The notes: generated by a model not told the origin, from the letters alone. A DNA stretch of 64,000 nt from DASQFQ01 sp963802905 (GCA_963802905.1 CAWDKH010000025.1:9419-73418), one strand, 5' to 3'. Positions 20,817-28,512 are shown, counted from the stretch's first letter. A program made the numbers and translations.

Positions 20817-21563
20817 TCAGCGGGTCTGGCGAGTGGGGCGGATCAGGAGCTCGTTGACCGACACGTGCGGCGGCTGGGAGATCGTGTAGAGGATCCCGTT
20901 CGCGATGTCCTGCGCCCGCAGCACCTCGCCGATCTGCTCGCGCATGCCCTCGATCGCGTTGAGGACCTCGCCCTCGTTGTGGCTCTGCAGCTCGGTGTCC
21001 ACGAAGCCCGGCTCGATCAGCGTCACGCGGATGCCGGCCTCGGTGACCTCGTTGCGCAGGCCCTCCGAGAACGCGCCGACGGCGAACTTGGTGGCCGCGT
21101 AGACAGCGTTGCCGGCGCGGGCGAAGCGCCCGGCGACGGACGACACGTTGACGATGTCGCCGCTGCCCTGGGCGCGCATGATCGGAAGGGCTGCCGACGT
21201 GCAGTAGAGGAGACCGAGCAGGTTGACGTTGATCATCGTCCGCCACTGCTCCGAGTCCGCCTGCTCGACGGGGCCGAGGAGCATGACGCCGGCGTTGTTG
21301 ATCAGCGAGTCGAGCCGGCCGAGGCGGTCGCCGGCGGTCTCGACGAACGCGCGCGCCTGGGCTTCGTCGCTGACGTCGACCTCGAGCGGGACGGCGGTGC
21401 CGCCCTCGTCCTCGATCCGTGCGGCGAGCGCGTCGATGCGGTCCTTGCGGCGGGCGCCGAGGGCGACCGAGGCGCCGGCGCGGGCGAGCGCGAGCGCGGT
21501 CGCCTCCCCGATCCCCGATGAGGCGCCGGTGATCGCCACCGCCTTGCCTGAGAGCTCCGCCAT
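20817..21563 (-). CDS. SDR-family oxidoreductase
   Basis: A 248-residue classical short-chain dehydrogenase. It has the nucleotide motif TGASSGIGEATALAL near residue 14, then NNAGVMLLG. The catalytic Ser is in NVSSVAGRF and the Tyr/Lys pair in YAATKFAVGAFSEGLRNE. The sequence is like the broad group of NADP-dependent 3-hydroxy-acid (YdfG-like) dehydrogenases. Substrate unknown. Its start lies 13 bases downstream of the STAS gene stop on the same strand, and it may be co-transcribed with it. Confidence 0.9.
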   Translation of the reverse strand: MAELSGKAVAITGASSGIGEATALALARAGASVALGARRKDRIDALAARIEDEGGTAVPLEVDVSDEAQARAFVETAGDRLGRLDSLINNAGVMLLGPVEQADSEQWRTMINVNLLGLLYCTSAALPIMRAQGSGDIVNVSSVAGRFARAGNAVYAATKFAVGAFSEGLRNEVTEAGIRVTLIEPGFVDTELQSHNEGEVLNAIEGMREQIGEVLRAQDIANGILYTISQPPHVSVNELLIRPTRQTR

Positions 21564-21576
21564 GCGGCGGCGGATC

Positions 21577-21948
21577 CTAGCTCTCGGGCGGAATCAGTGC
21601 GGCTTCGAGCGCCGCGGCATTCGAATACGCCGCGAACGTGTCGAGCGTGCCCGCGAGGTCGAGCACGCGGCGGGCGGTGCCGGGCGGGCACAGCAGCGCG
21701 AGGCTGCGGTTCTCGCGGGCGAGCACCGCGCGGGCGCGCAGCAGCGAGTGCAGGCCGCTCGAGTCGAGGAAGTCGACCTCGGTGAGGTCGATGACGAACG
21801 CGCCCTGCGTCCCCCAGACGGCCATCTCGACCTTCTCGGTGAAGCGGGTGGCGGTCGTGAAGTCGAGCGCGCCGCTGAGCGCGAGGCCGCGAGCACCGCC
21901 GACCTTGGTGTCGGTGATTTTGAGATCGGAGGCTTCGAGTGCGGTCAT
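21577..21948 (-). CDS. STAS-domain anti-sigma-factor antagonist-like protein
   Basis: A STAS-fold protein of about 123 residues starting MTALEASDLKITDTK at 21948; an in-frame TTG nine bases upstream is an alternative. The conserved phosphorylatable serine is in FLDSSGLHSLLRARA. STAS antagonists bind anti-sigma kinases and release stress sigma factors when unphosphorylated. No kinase or phosphatase partner is in the window. A perfect palindrome, GGTTGCAACC, sits against the start codon and a Crp/Fnr-type gene is divergent, so its promoter is probably regulated. Confidence 0.88.
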   Translation of the reverse strand: MTALEASDLKITDTKVGGARGLALSGALDFTTATRFTEKVEMAVWGTQGAFVIDLTEVDFLDSSGLHSLLRARAVLARENRSLALLCPPGTARRVLDLAGTLDTFAAYSNAAALEAALIPPES

Positions 21949-21949
21949 G

Positions 21950-21959
21950 GGTTGCAACC
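21950..21959. promoter_or_regulatory. GGTTGCAACC palindrome at STAS gene start
   Basis: A perfect 10-base palindrome lies one base upstream of the STAS ATG and contains the alternative TTG start. A bound protein here would block initiation. The half-site GGTTG/CAACC recurs at the GNAT gene start (45842-45860) and in the MarR operator. The regulator is unknown. Confidence 0.35.
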
Positions 21960-21978
21960 TAGGAACGCACGCCCGCAG

Positions 21979-21992
21979 TCTCCAGTTGGAGA
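21979..21992. promoter_or_regulatory. Inverted repeat TCTCCA-gt-TGGAGA in divergent promoter
   Basis: Six-base arms with a two-base spacer lie midway in the 98-base gap between the STAS gene and the Crp/Fnr-family gene. The size suits a dimeric regulator. Binding by the adjacent Crp/Fnr protein is possible but only inferred; it does not look like the E. coli Crp or Fnr consensus. Confidence 0.3.
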
Positions 21993-22046
21993 GTCGCCGC
22001 GCCGACGTATGCGCGCTGACGTGACCGGTCGGGTATTGATCGGGGT

Positions 22047-22775
22047 GTGGGCGACAACGCCATCTCGATCGTCGATGCGGATCCGGAGCTCGCTGACGCG
22101 CTGGGGCCCGAGGACGCCGAGCGCGCGCGGCGCGGTGCGCTCGCGCGGGTGGCGCGGCTGTCGCCCGGGCACTGGGACGCGGCGGCGGCGCTGGAGCAGG
22201 ACTCCCACCACCGCGGCTTCCTCGTCATCGACGGGCTGCTCTCGCGCGAGGTCGACGTGCTCGGCCGCCGCTGCGTCGAGCTGATCGGGCCGGCCGACGT
22301 GCTGCGGCCGTGGTCGTGGGACGCCGAGGGCTCGCACGTGCAGGCCGAGGTCGGGTGGCAGGTGCTGGAGGAGACGTCGCTCGCCGTGCTCGACCACGGG
22401 CTCGTCGAGCGGATCATGCCGTGGCCGGCGCTGGGCGTGGAGCTGTTCAACCGCGGCACGCGGCGGGCGCACCACCTCGCGGTGGCGCTGGCGATCTCGC
22501 ATCACCAGCGCGTCGACGACCGGCTCCTGCTCACGCTCTGGCACCTCGCCGAGCGCTGGGGGCGGGTGACCACCACGGGCATCGTCGTGCCACTGCCGCT
22601 CGGCCACCAGCGCCTCGCCGACCTCGTGGGCGCGCACCGGCCGTCGGTCACCAGCGCGCTGGGCGAGCTGACGCGGTCGGGCGCGATCTCACGGCGAGAG
22701 AACGGGGACTGGGTGCTGCACGGCGCGCCGCCGGAGCAGCTGCGCCACCACAAGCTCGCGCAGCTCCCGACCTAG
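22047..22775 (+). CDS. Crp/Fnr-family transcriptional regulator
   Basis: A 242-residue protein with an N-terminal cyclic-nucleotide-binding-like beta-barrel (about residues 20-125) and a C-terminal winged helix. The recognition region GHQRLADLVGAHRPSVTSALGEL resembles the Crp HTH (IADLVGATRPTVTRAL). The Fnr iron-sulfur cysteines are absent, and the cAMP-type phosphate cassette is not obvious, so the ligand is unknown. The start is GTG with no ribosome binding site; TATTGA lies seven bases upstream, so the message is probably leaderless. Divergent from the STAS gene. Confidence 0.85.
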   Translation: MGDNAISIVDADPELADALGPEDAERARRGALARVARLSPGHWDAAAALEQDSHHRGFLVIDGLLSREVDVLGRRCVELIGPADVLRPWSWDAEGSHVQAEVGWQVLEETSLAVLDHGLVERIMPWPALGVELFNRGTRRAHHLAVALAISHHQRVDDRLLLTLWHLAERWGRVTTTGIVVPLPLGHQRLADLVGAHRPSVTSALGELTRSGAISRRENGDWVLHGAPPEQLRHHKLAQLPT

Positions 22776-23263
22776 GTGCGGCGCCAGGTCAGCGGCTCGC
22801 CGCCGGCGCCCAGCGTGGCGGCGTCGGCGACCTTCAGGCGCCACGGGTCGAGCCGGATCACCGCTGCGTCCGGGTCCTCCGGGCCGGCGGGCCAGATCGT
22901 CGCGGGGTCGTAGCCGGCGGGCGGCGGCGCGGCGCGGAACACCTCCCACGCGTGCTGCTTGGTCTCGAGCTCCTCGACCCAGCGCGCAGCGCACTCGGCG
23001 ACGGCGATGTCGTGGGCGGGATCCCAGTACGAGCAGCTGACGAACGGCGTGGCGGTGAGGTGTGCCTGGCGCAGCGGCGTCGGCCGCGAGGTGAGCCAGC
23101 CGACGAGGCCGTCGTCGGTCGGCTCCCAGATCGGGTGGACCAGCCGCGAGCGCGGGCGGCCGCGGCGGTCGACGGTGGCGAGCGAGCACCAGACGATCCG
23201 GTGCGCGACGGCGGTGAAGGCCTCGGTGACGGAGGCGGGCGGGGCGAGCGTTTCCACAACCAT
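22772..23263 (-). CDS. Pyridoxamine 5'-phosphate oxidase-like flavin protein
   Basis: A 163-residue split-barrel protein starting MVVETLAPPASVTEAF at 23263. The PNPOx-like core is clear: IVWCSLATVDRRGRPRSRLV, then VGWLTSRPTPLRQAHL and FVSCSYWDPAHDIAV. Such proteins bind FMN or F420 and reduce diverse small molecules. The start codon lies inside a perfect 16-base palindrome shared with the divergent MarR gene, so it is almost certainly a target of that repressor. Stop overlaps the convergent Crp/Fnr gene by four bases. Confidence 0.85.
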   Translation of the reverse strand: MVVETLAPPASVTEAFTAVAHRIVWCSLATVDRRGRPRSRLVHPIWEPTDDGLVGWLTSRPTPLRQAHLTATPFVSCSYWDPAHDIAVAECAARWVEELETKQHAWEVFRAAPPPAGYDPATIWPAGPEDPDAAVIRLDPWRLKVADAATLGAGGEPLTWRRT

Positions 23264-23300
23264 GGTTGTGCATCCTACCAGGAATCCACAACCATGGTTG
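23253..23300. promoter_or_regulatory. Twin MarR operator
   Basis: The 16-base sequence TCCACAACCATGGTTG occurs twice as a direct repeat (23253-23268 and 23285-23300). Each contains the palindrome CAACCATGGTTG; the first extends to CACAACCATGGTTGTG. Centres are 32 bases apart, about three helical turns. One copy covers the start codon of the flavin-protein gene; the other ends nine bases before the marR start. This arrangement fits two repressor dimers on one DNA face controlling both genes. Confidence 0.8.
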
Positions 23301-23309
23301 AATAAAGTC

Positions 23310-23804
23310 ATGACCGAAGCGGATGCCGGCACCTTCGACCCTGCTGCGGCGGATCTCTCGCTCGCCTCCCTGTTCGCCGGCTGGGCGCTCGCGGACGAGG
23401 TGCAGCGGCGAATCGCGGCCGACGGGATGGACGACCTGCGCTTCGCCGACGGCGTCGTGTTCCAGCATCTCGTGCCCGGGCCGCGCACGATCGGGTCGCT
23501 CGCGGAGCGGCTCGGGGTGAGCCAACAGGCGGCGTCGAAGGCGGTCGCGGACCTCGAGCGGCGCCGCTACGTCCGGCGCGAGGCGGATCCGGACGACGGG
23601 CGCGCCCGGATCGTCGCGCTCACCGCGCGCGGCGAGGCGGCGATCGAGGCCGGGCGTCGGCATCGCGCGGCGGTCGAGGCCGAGCTCGCCGACCGGCTCG
23701 GCCCGGAGCGCATCGAGGCAGCGCGGCGGACGCTCCTCGACGCGCTCGAAGTGTTCGGCGGCGCGGCCGCCGTCCGCGGGCGGCGGGTCAGGCCGCCCGG
23801 ATAA
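23310..23804 (+). CDS. MarR-family transcriptional regulator
   Basis: A 164-residue winged-helix regulator with the MarR pattern: FQHLVPGPRTIGSLAERLGVSQQAASKAVADLERRRYVRREADPDDGRARIVALTARG, i.e. the HTH, recognition helix and basic wing in order (residues about 45-110). The N- and C-terminal helices would form the dimer. It is divergent from a PNPOx-like flavin gene and flanked by a twin palindromic operator, so it probably represses both itself and its neighbour, with release by a small phenolic or electrophilic ligand. The start ATG closely follows GAATAA, consistent with a leaderless message. Confidence 0.92.
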   Translation: MTEADAGTFDPAAADLSLASLFAGWALADEVQRRIAADGMDDLRFADGVVFQHLVPGPRTIGSLAERLGVSQQAASKAVADLERRRYVRREADPDDGRARIVALTARGEAAIEAGRRHRAAVEAELADRLGPERIEAARRTLLDALEVFGGAAAVRGRRVRPPG

Positions 23805-24312
23805 GGCGGGCGTCGAGCTCGACGGGGTGCTCGATGGTGTTGCCGACGGGCGAGGTCTTGACGACGTGCTCGTGGAGCTCCTGGAGCGCGGCGTCGTCGG
23901 CGTCGCTCTCGACGCGCGCCGTGACCTCGATCCGCTCGTAGCCGGCATGGCCCTCGGCGAGCCCCAGGAAGACCCGGAGGTCGATCGTCCCCGACAGCTC
24001 GAGCTCGAGCGCCCGGAGCTCGATGCCGCGCGTGGCGGCGGAGGCCGCGTAGCCGACGGCGAGGCAGCTGCCGAGCCCAGCCAGCACGTACTCGACGGGA
24101 TTGGGCGCGCTGTTGCCACCGGCCAGCGGCTCGGGCTCGTCGCTGATGATCGGGGCGTGCTCGCGCGCGTGGGTGGCGCTGGTGAACGCCCCCGTCCAGG
24201 TCGTCCGGGCGTTCCAGACCGAAGTGTCGGCGTCCGGATCGGCGACCTGCTGGGCGAACTCGGTGATGGTGTCGAGATCGACGCCGTTGATGGTGCCTGC
24301 TGAGGTGCTCAT
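23788..24312 (-). CDS. OsmC-family protein
   Basis: A 174-residue OsmC/Ohr-fold protein. Core features are GNSAPNPVEYVLAGLGSCLAVGYAA with the conserved Cys, followed by IDLRVFLGL and RIEVTARVES. OsmC proteins are thiol peroxidases, usually with two Cys; I see only one clear catalytic-type Cys, so peroxidase activity is uncertain. The start ATG overlaps the upstream sulfite-oxidase-like stop (ATGA), which suggests a shared redox/sulfur role. The 3' end overlaps the convergent marR by 17 bases. Confidence 0.87.
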   Translation of the reverse strand: MSTSAGTINGVDLDTITEFAQQVADPDADTSVWNARTTWTGAFTSATHAREHAPIISDEPEPLAGGNSAPNPVEYVLAGLGSCLAVGYAASAATRGIELRALELELSGTIDLRVFLGLAEGHAGYERIEVTARVESDADDAALQELHEHVVKTSPVGNTIEHPVELDARLIRAA

Positions 24313-25532
24313 GCGGGGGCCTCCGCTCGGGTGACTTGGACGGGGTGGCGGACGGCGGCCCAGAACAGATAGCCGCCATCGTTGAACGGCACGGTCAGGG
24401 GCTGCCGACGTCCCTGCCAGTCGGTGGCGCGCGCGATCAGCTCGTGGCTGCCCTCGGCGCGGGGCTTGAAGCGGGCACGCCAGCGGACCCAGGCGTTCGG
24501 CTTGTTCGGCCCGTGGAGGTCGGCAGGCGCGAAGCTGCGCCCGCCATCGGTGCTCACGTCCACGCGGCGGATCGGCGCGGCGCCCGACCACGAGCGGCCG
24601 GTCAGGACGTGCCGGCGCCCCGCCTGCAGTGTCGCGCCGAACGGCAGCTCGAACGCGCTCTTGACCGCCTGGCGCGTCAGCGGCGGCTCGTCAGGCGCGT
24701 AGGTGGGCCCGGTGAGCCGGTATTGCGTCGTGTTCCAGGGCGAGAAGAGCGGACGGTCGGCGACCTCGATCCGCCCCAGCCACTTGATGCTCGCGATACC
24801 GATCCAGCCGGGCACGACCAGCCGCGCCGGCGCCCCGTGGTCGGGCGGCAGCGGCTCGCCGTTCATCTCGTAGGCGACCAGGACGTCGTCCAGCGCCTTG
24901 CGAACCGGCAGCGGCCGGCGCACGTGACCCTGGCCGGCGACCTCCGCGTCAAGGCCTTCCGGCATGACGTCGACGGCGCGGCGGCTGATGCCCGCGCGGT
25001 CCAGCAGCTCGCCCAGGGGCACGCCGCGCCAGCGCGCCACGCCGACCGCCCCGAGCTTCCACTGCGTGCCCGCCGCGGGCGTGCCCTGCTGGCTCGCGAA
25101 GAAGCTCCGCCCATTGCCGGCGCACTCGATGAACGCCGTGATCGTCTGCGACGGGAGCCGGTGGAGGTCGCGCAGCGAGAACGTGGTGCCCTCCGGCCGC
25201 CGGAGGCCGCTGCCGAACACGCTCAGGCGCCAGGTGACCGGATCGATGATCGGCGTTGCCGTGTGGTTGCGGACGAAGAAGCGCTCGTTCGGGATGAGGT
25301 AGCCGAGATCTGCGGCCGTGTCCCAGCGCATCTCGGCGTTCGTGTTGAACGGGATGAACCACTCGGGCGGCAGCGGCTTGACGATGGGACCTGCCGCGAC
25401 CGCGCGCGGCGGGGCGGCGAACCGACCGAGCCCCGCCACCGCCGGCAGGCCGGCTGCCGCCAGCTGCAGCAGCCGCCTGCGCGACAGGCCCGAGCCGGTT
25501 ATCTCCGCATGTGCGGGCTCGCGAGAGCTCAC
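24309..25532 (-). CDS. Sulfite-oxidase-like molybdopterin enzyme with Tat signal
   Basis: A 407-residue protein. Near the N-terminus SRRRLLQLAAAGLPAVAGLG is a twin-arginine signal, implying folded export with cofactor. The molybdopterin domain has FFVRNHTATP and the molybdenum-ligand cysteine in AFIECAGNGRSFF. The C-terminal Mo-co dimerisation domain is seen in RRVDVSTDGGRSFAPADL and WVRWRARFKPRAEGSHEL. The start is GTG. It may oxidise sulfite or a related oxyanion, or act as an MsrP-like reductase partner; the substrate is not determined. Translationally coupled to the osmC-like gene. Confidence 0.88.
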   Translation of the reverse strand: MSSREPAHAEITGSGLSRRRLLQLAAAGLPAVAGLGRFAAPPRAVAAGPIVKPLPPEWFIPFNTNAEMRWDTAADLGYLIPNERFFVRNHTATPIIDPVTWRLSVFGSGLRRPEGTTFSLRDLHRLPSQTITAFIECAGNGRSFFASQQGTPAAGTQWKLGAVGVARWRGVPLGELLDRAGISRRAVDVMPEGLDAEVAGQGHVRRPLPVRKALDDVLVAYEMNGEPLPPDHGAPARLVVPGWIGIASIKWLGRIEVADRPLFSPWNTTQYRLTGPTYAPDEPPLTRQAVKSAFELPFGATLQAGRRHVLTGRSWSGAAPIRRVDVSTDGGRSFAPADLHGPNKPNAWVRWRARFKPRAEGSHELIARATDWQGRRQPLTVPFNDGGYLFWAAVRHPVQVTRAEAPA

Positions 25533-25546
25533 CCGCCAGAAACTAC

Positions 25547-25566
25547 ACTAACTTGATCGAATTAGT
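25547..25566. promoter_or_regulatory. AT-rich 20-base imperfect palindrome between divergent genes
   Basis: ACTAACTTGATCGAATTAGT has eight of ten symmetric positions paired and stands out as AT-rich in this GC-rich genome. It lies in the 63-base gap between the sulfite-oxidase-like gene and the cupin gene. It looks like an operator for a TetR/MarR/HxlR-type dimer that could control both; the regulator is not identified. Confidence 0.5.
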
Positions 25567-25595
25567 CCTGTTAGGCGGAGCGACATGCTGTGGGC

Positions 25596-25998
25596 ATGGC
25601 TGACTACACGAAGCTCAACCTCAGGCAGGACGTCGAGGACATGGCGCCGCAGTTCGGCTTCGCCCCGAACATCGAGGCTCGCTACGCGCGCAAGCCGCTC
25701 GGCCTCGCGAACTCCGGTGCGAGCTACTTCCGGATCGCCCCCGACTTCCGGCTCCCGTTCGGCCACAAGCACGCCGAGCAGGAGGAGGTCTACGTCGTCC
25801 TCTCCGGCAGCGCTCGGATCAAGGCCGGCGACGAGATCGTCGAGCTCGCGCGAGCTCGACGCCATCCGCGTGCCGGGCGACACGCCGCGCGGCATGGAGG
25901 CCGGGCCCGAGGGCGCGGAGATCCTCGCCTTCGGCGCGCCCAACACGGACAACAAGGACGCTGAGATGCTGATGGACTTCTGGCCGGCCGGGGAGTAG
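25596..25998 (+). pseudogene. Cupin-domain protein, one apparent frameshift
   Basis: Removing one base near 25848 joins GDEIVEL to RELDAIRVPGDTPRGMEAG and gives about 133 residues. It is a single-domain cupin: the first motif supplies metal ligands from FGHKHAEQEEVYVVLSG (two His, one Glu), and the second is IRVPGDTPRGMEAGPEG. The usual last His of motif 2 appears to be replaced. The sequence resembles small cupins of unknown role. The start ATG gives MADYTKLNLRQDVED. The AT-rich palindrome just upstream probably regulates it. Confidence 0.8.
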
Positions 25999-26018
25999 GT
26001 GCCGCCGCCGGATCGGTG

Positions 26019-26039
26019 TATATTCAACCGCAGTGTTGA
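26019..26039. promoter_or_regulatory. Promoter and operator of the ArsR operon
   Basis: TATATT (26019-26024) is a good -10 box about 27 bases before the arsR ATG. Overlapping it, TCAAC (26024-26028) and GTTGA (26035-26039) form an inverted repeat with six bases between. Overlap of -10 and operator is the usual layout for ArsR autorepression. Confidence 0.5.
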
Positions 26040-26051
26040 GCAACCGGTCAG

Positions 26052-26387
26052 ATGAATAGCGTCGCCACAACCGACGGGCTCAGCATCACGTTCGCCGCGC
26101 TCGCTGACCCGACCCGCCGCGCGATCCTCGCCCGGCTGTCGCAGGGCGAGGCCACGGTGAACGAGCTCGCCGAGCCGTTCCCCGTGACGGTGCAGGCGAT
26201 CTCCAAGCACCTCAAGGTGCTCGAGCGGGCCGGGCTGATCGTCCGCGGCCGCACCGCCCAGTTGCGGCCGTCGCGGCTGCAAGGCGCCGCCCTCAAGAAC
26301 GCCGCCGACTGGCTGGCCGACTACCGCGGCTTCTGGGAGGAGAGCTTCGACCGGCTCGATGAGCACCTGCTGGACGCGGATGGCTGA
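26052..26387 (+). CDS. ArsR-family transcriptional regulator
   Basis: A 111-residue winged helix-turn-helix protein. The signature is FAALADPTRRAILARLSQGEATVNELAEPFPVTVQAISKHLKVLERAGLIVRGR. It lacks the metal-binding Cys motif ELCVC, so it belongs to the metal-independent ArsR group commonly encoded with an SRPBCC protein, as here. It is the first gene of an ArsR-SRPBCC-VOC operon and probably represses it through the adjacent inverted repeat. Confidence 0.93.
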   Translation: MNSVATTDGLSITFAALADPTRRAILARLSQGEATVNELAEPFPVTVQAISKHLKVLERAGLIVRGRTAQLRPSRLQGAALKNAADWLADYRGFWEESFDRLDEHLLDADG

Positions 26388-26799
26388 GATCGCCATCACA
26401 CGAGTGCTGCACGCGTCGCGCGAGCAGGTCTGGAAGGCGTGGACGGAGCCCGAGCGTCTCGCCCGCTGGTGGGGCAAGCGCGGCTGGAACGCCGTGCCCT
26501 CCACGATCACGCTCGACGTCCGGCCCGGCGGTCGCTTCGCGCTCACCAGCGTCTCGGAGGCCGACGGGAGCGAGCTGTCCCACGACGCGGTCTACCGCGA
26601 GGTGGTCGAGCCCGAGCGCCTCGTGTGGGGCGACGAGCGGGCCGTCGCCACCGTCACGTTCGCCGACCTCGGCGACGGCCGGACCGAGATGAGCTTCCAT
26701 ACCACCGTTGACACCACCCCCGAAACCCGCGACCGGGCGGAGGGCGGCCTCGCAAGCGCCTTCGACCGGCTCGCCGAATCCCTGGAGGAAGAACGATGA
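26380..26799 (+). CDS. SRPBCC-family (AHSA1-like) ligand-binding protein
   Basis: A 139-residue START/Bet-v1-like protein starting MAEIAITRVLHASREQVWKAW at 26380, eight bases inside the arsR 3' end. The family pattern continues with ARWWGKRGWNAV, DVRPGGRFAL and VWGDERAVATVTFADLGDGRTEMSFH. These proteins form a hydrophobic cavity. When paired with ArsR they may bind the inducing molecule, but this is inferred. The stop overlaps the VOC gene start. Confidence 0.9.
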   Translation: MAEIAITRVLHASREQVWKAWTEPERLARWWGKRGWNAVPSTITLDVRPGGRFALTSVSEADGSELSHDAVYREVVEPERLVWGDERAVATVTFADLGDGRTEMSFHTTVDTTPETRDRAEGGLASAFDRLAESLEEER

Positions 26800-27182
26800 A
26801 CGTGACCGGAGTCGACTTCATCGCCGTGCCGACGCAGGACTACGACAAGGCGGAGGCGTTCTACGGCGACGTGCTCGGCCTCGAGCGCTCGAAGCAGTGG
26901 GGCAACATGCCCGCGCGCGAGTTCGAGACCGGCAGCCTCACGATCGCGATCATGCAGTCCGACGCGTTCGGCCAGGAGTTCCATCGCCACGGGGCGCCGA
27001 TCGCCCTGCACGTCGACGACGTCGCCGCCGCCCGCGCGGAGCTCGAGGCCAAGGGCGTCAAGTTCGTCGCCGACACGATCGACAGCGGCGTCTGCCACAT
27101 GGCGATCTTCGCCGACCCGGACGGCAACCAGCTGATGTTCCACAACCGCTACGCGCCGAAGGACGCGAAGCCGGGCGGCTAG
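26796..27182 (+). CDS. VOC-family (glyoxalase/bleomycin-resistance-like) protein
   Basis: A 128-residue protein with the VOC beta-alpha-beta-beta-beta repeats: VDFIAVPTQDYDKAEAFYGDVLGLERS in the first half and IALHVDDVAAARAELEAKGVKF with FADPDGNQLMFHNRY in the second. VOC enzymes include glyoxalases, dioxygenases and antibiotic-sequestering proteins; the reaction is unknown. It is the last gene of the ArsR operon (ATGA overlap with the SRPBCC gene) and overlaps the convergent peroxiredoxin gene by four bases. Confidence 0.9.
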   Translation: MNVTGVDFIAVPTQDYDKAEAFYGDVLGLERSKQWGNMPAREFETGSLTIAIMQSDAFGQEFHRHGAPIALHVDDVAAARAELEAKGVKFVADTIDSGVCHMAIFADPDGNQLMFHNRYAPKDAKPGG

Positions 27183-27637
27183 GCGGCGAGCAGCGCCAGG
27201 ACCTGCTCGTCGTGGGTCTTCGGCGAGGCCTTCGGGATCACGTGGGCGACGACGCCGTCGGCGTCGATGATGAACGTCGCGCGCAGGACGCCCCAGAAGG
27301 TGCGCCCGTACATCGACTTCTCGGCCCACGTGCCGTAGAGGTCGGCGACCGCGTGGTCCTCGTCGGCGAGCAGCGTGAAGTTCAGCGACTGGTTGCCGTG
27401 GAACTTCTTGACGTCCTTCACCGGGTCCGGCGAGACGCCGAGCACGGTCGCGCCCGCGGCGTCGTAGTCGGCCGAGTGGTCGCGGATCCCGCACGCCTGG
27501 GTGGTGCAGCCGGGCGTGTTGGCCTTGGGATAGAAGTAGAGGACGACCGGGCTGCCGCGCAGCGAGGACAGCGTGACGGGGTTGCCGTCCTGGTCGGGGA
27601 GCGTGAAGTCGGGGGCTTCGGTTCCGGGCTCGATCAC
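27179..27637 (-). CDS. bcp: Peroxiredoxin (Bcp/PrxQ type)
   Basis: A 152-residue thiol peroxidase. It has the thioredoxin-like opening APDFTLPDQDGNPVTLSSLRG, then FYPKANTPGCTTQACGIRD, where the peroxidatic Cys in PGCT is followed five residues later by a resolving Cys, the arrangement of atypical 2-Cys PrxQ enzymes. It reduces peroxides with thioredoxin-type electron donors. The start overlaps the stop of the Fpg/Nei glycosylase gene, pairing peroxide removal with oxidised-base repair. Confidence 0.94.
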   Translation of the reverse strand: MIEPGTEAPDFTLPDQDGNPVTLSSLRGSPVVLYFYPKANTPGCTTQACGIRDHSADYDAAGATVLGVSPDPVKDVKKFHGNQSLNFTLLADEDHAVADLYGTWAEKSMYGRTFWGVLRATFIIDADGVVAHVIPKASPKTHDEQVLALLAA

Positions 27638-28476
27638 TTCAGGAGCCTCGAGAGGCGACGGTCCTTGAGCACGCGGCCCTCCGTCTGGCAGGTGGGGCAG
27701 TAGGTCATGACGTAATCCTCGTAGAAGACGGCTTCGAGCACGGCCTCGCAGCGCGGGCAGGGCTCGCCTTGGTGGCTATGGACGCGGGTCGGCTTGGGGA
27801 ACTTCTCGGGCAGCGGCATCGCGACCTGCTCTTCGTAGACGTCGAGCACGCGGCCGAGCTCGGACACCATCGCCTCGCGCAGCGCGCCGGCTTCCTCGTC
27901 GGAGAGGTCGTCGCCGCGCTTGAACGGCGACAGCTTCGCCGCGTGCAGGATCTCGTCGACCCACGTGCGCCCGATGCCGGCGACGACCTGCTGGTCGCGC
28001 AGCAGCGAGTGCAGCGGCCGCTTCGCGTCCAGCAGCGGCCCGAGCTCCGGCGGGTCCGGCCACGCCTCGGGCCCGAGCCGCGCCAGCGCCTCGTCCGCGT
28101 CGACCGCCTCCGGGCGCAGCAGCTTCACCCACGCGCGCTGCTTCGTCCCGAACTCGCGCAGCCGCAGCTCGCGGTCCTCGGACAGCCGCAGGCCGACCCG
28201 CATCGTGCGGTCCTTCATCGTCGCGCGCTTGTTGAACAGCTGGAGCCGCCCCGCGCTCATCAGATGCGTCAGCAGGGTCAGGCCGCCGGCGTCGATCATC
28301 AGCAGCTTGCCGCGCCGCCGCACGCCTTCGATCTCGGCGCCCTCGAGCGCGCTCAGCGGCGGGTCGAACGTCTTCAGCGCGTTGATGCCCGGCACGACCG
28401 CCGACTCGATCGTCTCGCCGGTCAGCGCCTCGCTCACCCGACGGGCGGTGATCTCCATCTCGGGTAGCTCAGGCAT
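27634..28476 (-). CDS. Fpg/Nei-family DNA glycosylase
   Basis: A 280-residue base-excision enzyme. The mature N-terminus PELPEMEITARR places Pro2 as the Schiff-base nucleophile and Glu3 as the catalytic acid. RRRGKLLMI carries the conserved lysine. The H2TH region is GIGRTWVDEILHAAKLSPF. A C-terminal four-Cys zinc finger is seen in CPRCEAVLEAVFY and TYCPTCQTEG. It removes oxidised bases such as 8-oxoguanine or oxidised pyrimidines. The sequence has features of both Fpg and actinobacterial Nei-like proteins, so I leave the symbol open. Confidence 0.93.
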   Translation of the reverse strand: MPELPEMEITARRVSEALTGETIESAVVPGINALKTFDPPLSALEGAEIEGVRRRGKLLMIDAGGLTLLTHLMSAGRLQLFNKRATMKDRTMRVGLRLSEDRELRLREFGTKQRAWVKLLRPEAVDADEALARLGPEAWPDPPELGPLLDAKRPLHSLLRDQQVVAGIGRTWVDEILHAAKLSPFKRGDDLSDEEAGALREAMVSELGRVLDVYEEQVAMPLPEKFPKPTRVHSHQGEPCPRCEAVLEAVFYEDYVMTYCPTCQTEGRVLKDRRLSRLLK

Positions 28477-28512
28477 CGCCTATAGACGGTAGCCGGGTAG
28501 CGTGCCCGCCCT

